NCBI GenBank assembly: GCA_002490995.1 | Contig: DKVC01000103.1 | Coordinates: 1-13,168, forward strand | Length of the DNA stretch: 13,168 bases | Source: Lachnospiraceae bacterium UBA7188 | GTDB lineage: Bacteria > Bacillota > Clostridia > Lachnospirales > Lachnospiraceae | Direction: 5' to 3' | Shown: positions 12,515 through 13,168 of the stretch, one piece after another | Position numbering within the stretch: position 1 is the stretch's first letter | Layout: each line of letters opens with the position of its first letter | Notes under the pieces: generated by a model | Told to the model about the DNA's origin: nothing | Databases searched by the model: none | What the model saw: the letters and a program-made list of their open reading frames with translations, nothing else | Translations under genes and position numbers: made by a program

Positions 12515-13168
12515 TTACATTCTGGCTACTACATCGTCGATGCTGCCGGCGTTCAGGAAATAGCTTTCGGGGATGTCGTCATGCTTACCTTCCAGAATCT
12601 CCTTAAAACCGCGGATGGTCTCGTTGATGGGTACATATTTTCCTTCCAGTCCAGTAAACTGTCCCGCAACGAAGAAAGGCTGTGACAGGAATCTCTGCAC
12701 TTTACGGGCACGTGATACTACCAATTTGTCTTCTTCAGACAATTCGTCCATACCCAAAATGGCGATGATGTCCTGCAGTTCTTTATAGCGCTGCAGAATC
12801 TCCTGTACTCCACGGGCTGTCTGGTAATGCTCCTCGCCCACGATCCTGGGATCCAGAATACGGGAAGAGGACTCAAGCGGATCCACTGCCGGATAGATAC
12901 CCAGCTCCACGATGGAACGGGACAATGTGGTGGTGGCGTCCAGATGTGCAAATGTAGTTGCCGGCGCCGGGTCGGTCAGGTCGTCCGCAGGCACGTATAC
13001 TGCCTGTACGGAAGTGATGGAACCGCTCTTCGTGGAAGTAATCCTCTCCTGAAGGGCGCCCATCTCCGTCTGCAGCGTGGGCTGATAACCAACTGCGGAA
13101 GGCATACGTCCCAGCAGAGCCGAAACCTCACTTCCTGCCTGTGTAAAACGGAAAATATTGTCGATGAA
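12515..13168 (-). CDS. atpD: F-type ATP synthase beta subunit, C-terminal part
   Basis: 217 residues of the catalytic beta subunit; the first half lies beyond the right edge, frame open at 13168. Beta carries the ATP-making sites of F1. Seen: GSEVSALLGRMPSAVGYQPT, the arginine-rich ERITSTKSGSITSVQAVYVP, DLTDPAPATTFAHLDATT, the ATPase alpha/beta signature PAVDPLESSS, and the DELSEED segment that contacts gamma and epsilon. The Walker A motif would be outside the window. The protein ends DDVVARM, with TAA at 12515. It is followed by atpC in the usual order, 151 bp later instead of the more common short gap. Confidence 0.97.
   Translation of the reverse strand, partial: FIDNIFRFTQAGSEVSALLGRMPSAVGYQPTLQTEMGALQERITSTKSGSITSVQAVYVPADDLTDPAPATTFAHLDATTTLSRSIVELGIYPAVDPLESSSRILDPRIVGEEHYQTARGVQEILQRYKELQDIIAILGMDELSEEDKLVVSRARKVQRFLSQPFFVAGQFTGLEGKYVPINETIRGFKEILEGKHDDIPESYFLNAGSIDDVVARM

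Overview
The window looks like a chromosomal segment of an endospore-forming, anaerobic-type Clostridia, most likely Lachnospiraceae. The reasons are spoVAD, a lone BioY biotin transporter behind BirA-type operators, a clostridial-type TrpRS, membrane proteins with SH3b or C39-like domains, AGGAGG-type ribosome sites and moderate GC. The genus cannot be fixed from the sequence alone. All genes but bioY are on the minus strand, so transcription mostly runs from high to low coordinates.

Right end (13168 to 11956): the tail of the F-type ATP synthase operon, with atpD (C-terminal 218 codons, cut by the window edge) and atpC. They are separated by an unusually structured 151-bp gap holding three copies of one 10-nt arm (two same-sense, one inverted). 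Then (11866 to 6946) comes a run of poorly characterised genes: a 135-aa unknown; a SAM-dependent methyltransferase; an 842-aa membrane-anchored protein with a degenerate C39-peptidase-like C-terminus, coupled to the methyltransferase by an ATGA overlap; and a small membrane-anchored unknown.

Centre (6923 to 2501): bioY (+) and trpS (-) diverge from a 374-bp control region. It carries a near-consensus promoter, two BirA-like operators 57 bp apart, and a second palindromic promoter-like element. Downstream of trpS lie a membrane-anchored double-SH3b protein with in-frame 39-bp tandem repeats, then spoVAD. Its 79-bp upstream gap holds a sigma-G-like promoter nested within a hairpin that would bury the spoVAD Shine-Dalgarno only in read-through mRNA.

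Left end (2166 to 1): a probable four-gene unit (coiled-coil/zinc-ribbon protein, 87-aa unknown, RidA, shikimate-kinase-like protein) ends at an intrinsic terminator. Beyond it a further gene begins and runs off the left edge. Its promoter and start region is a 100-bp imperfect palindrome with a second, inverted, about 70% identical copy at 2255-2354, so the two copies bracket the four-gene unit.

The most interesting signals are regulatory: the spoVAD promoter-in-hairpin arrangement, the double BirA operator, the atpD-atpC three-arm structure and the dispersed 100-bp palindrome. No CRISPR array, rRNA, tRNA, prophage or recognisable transposase was seen.
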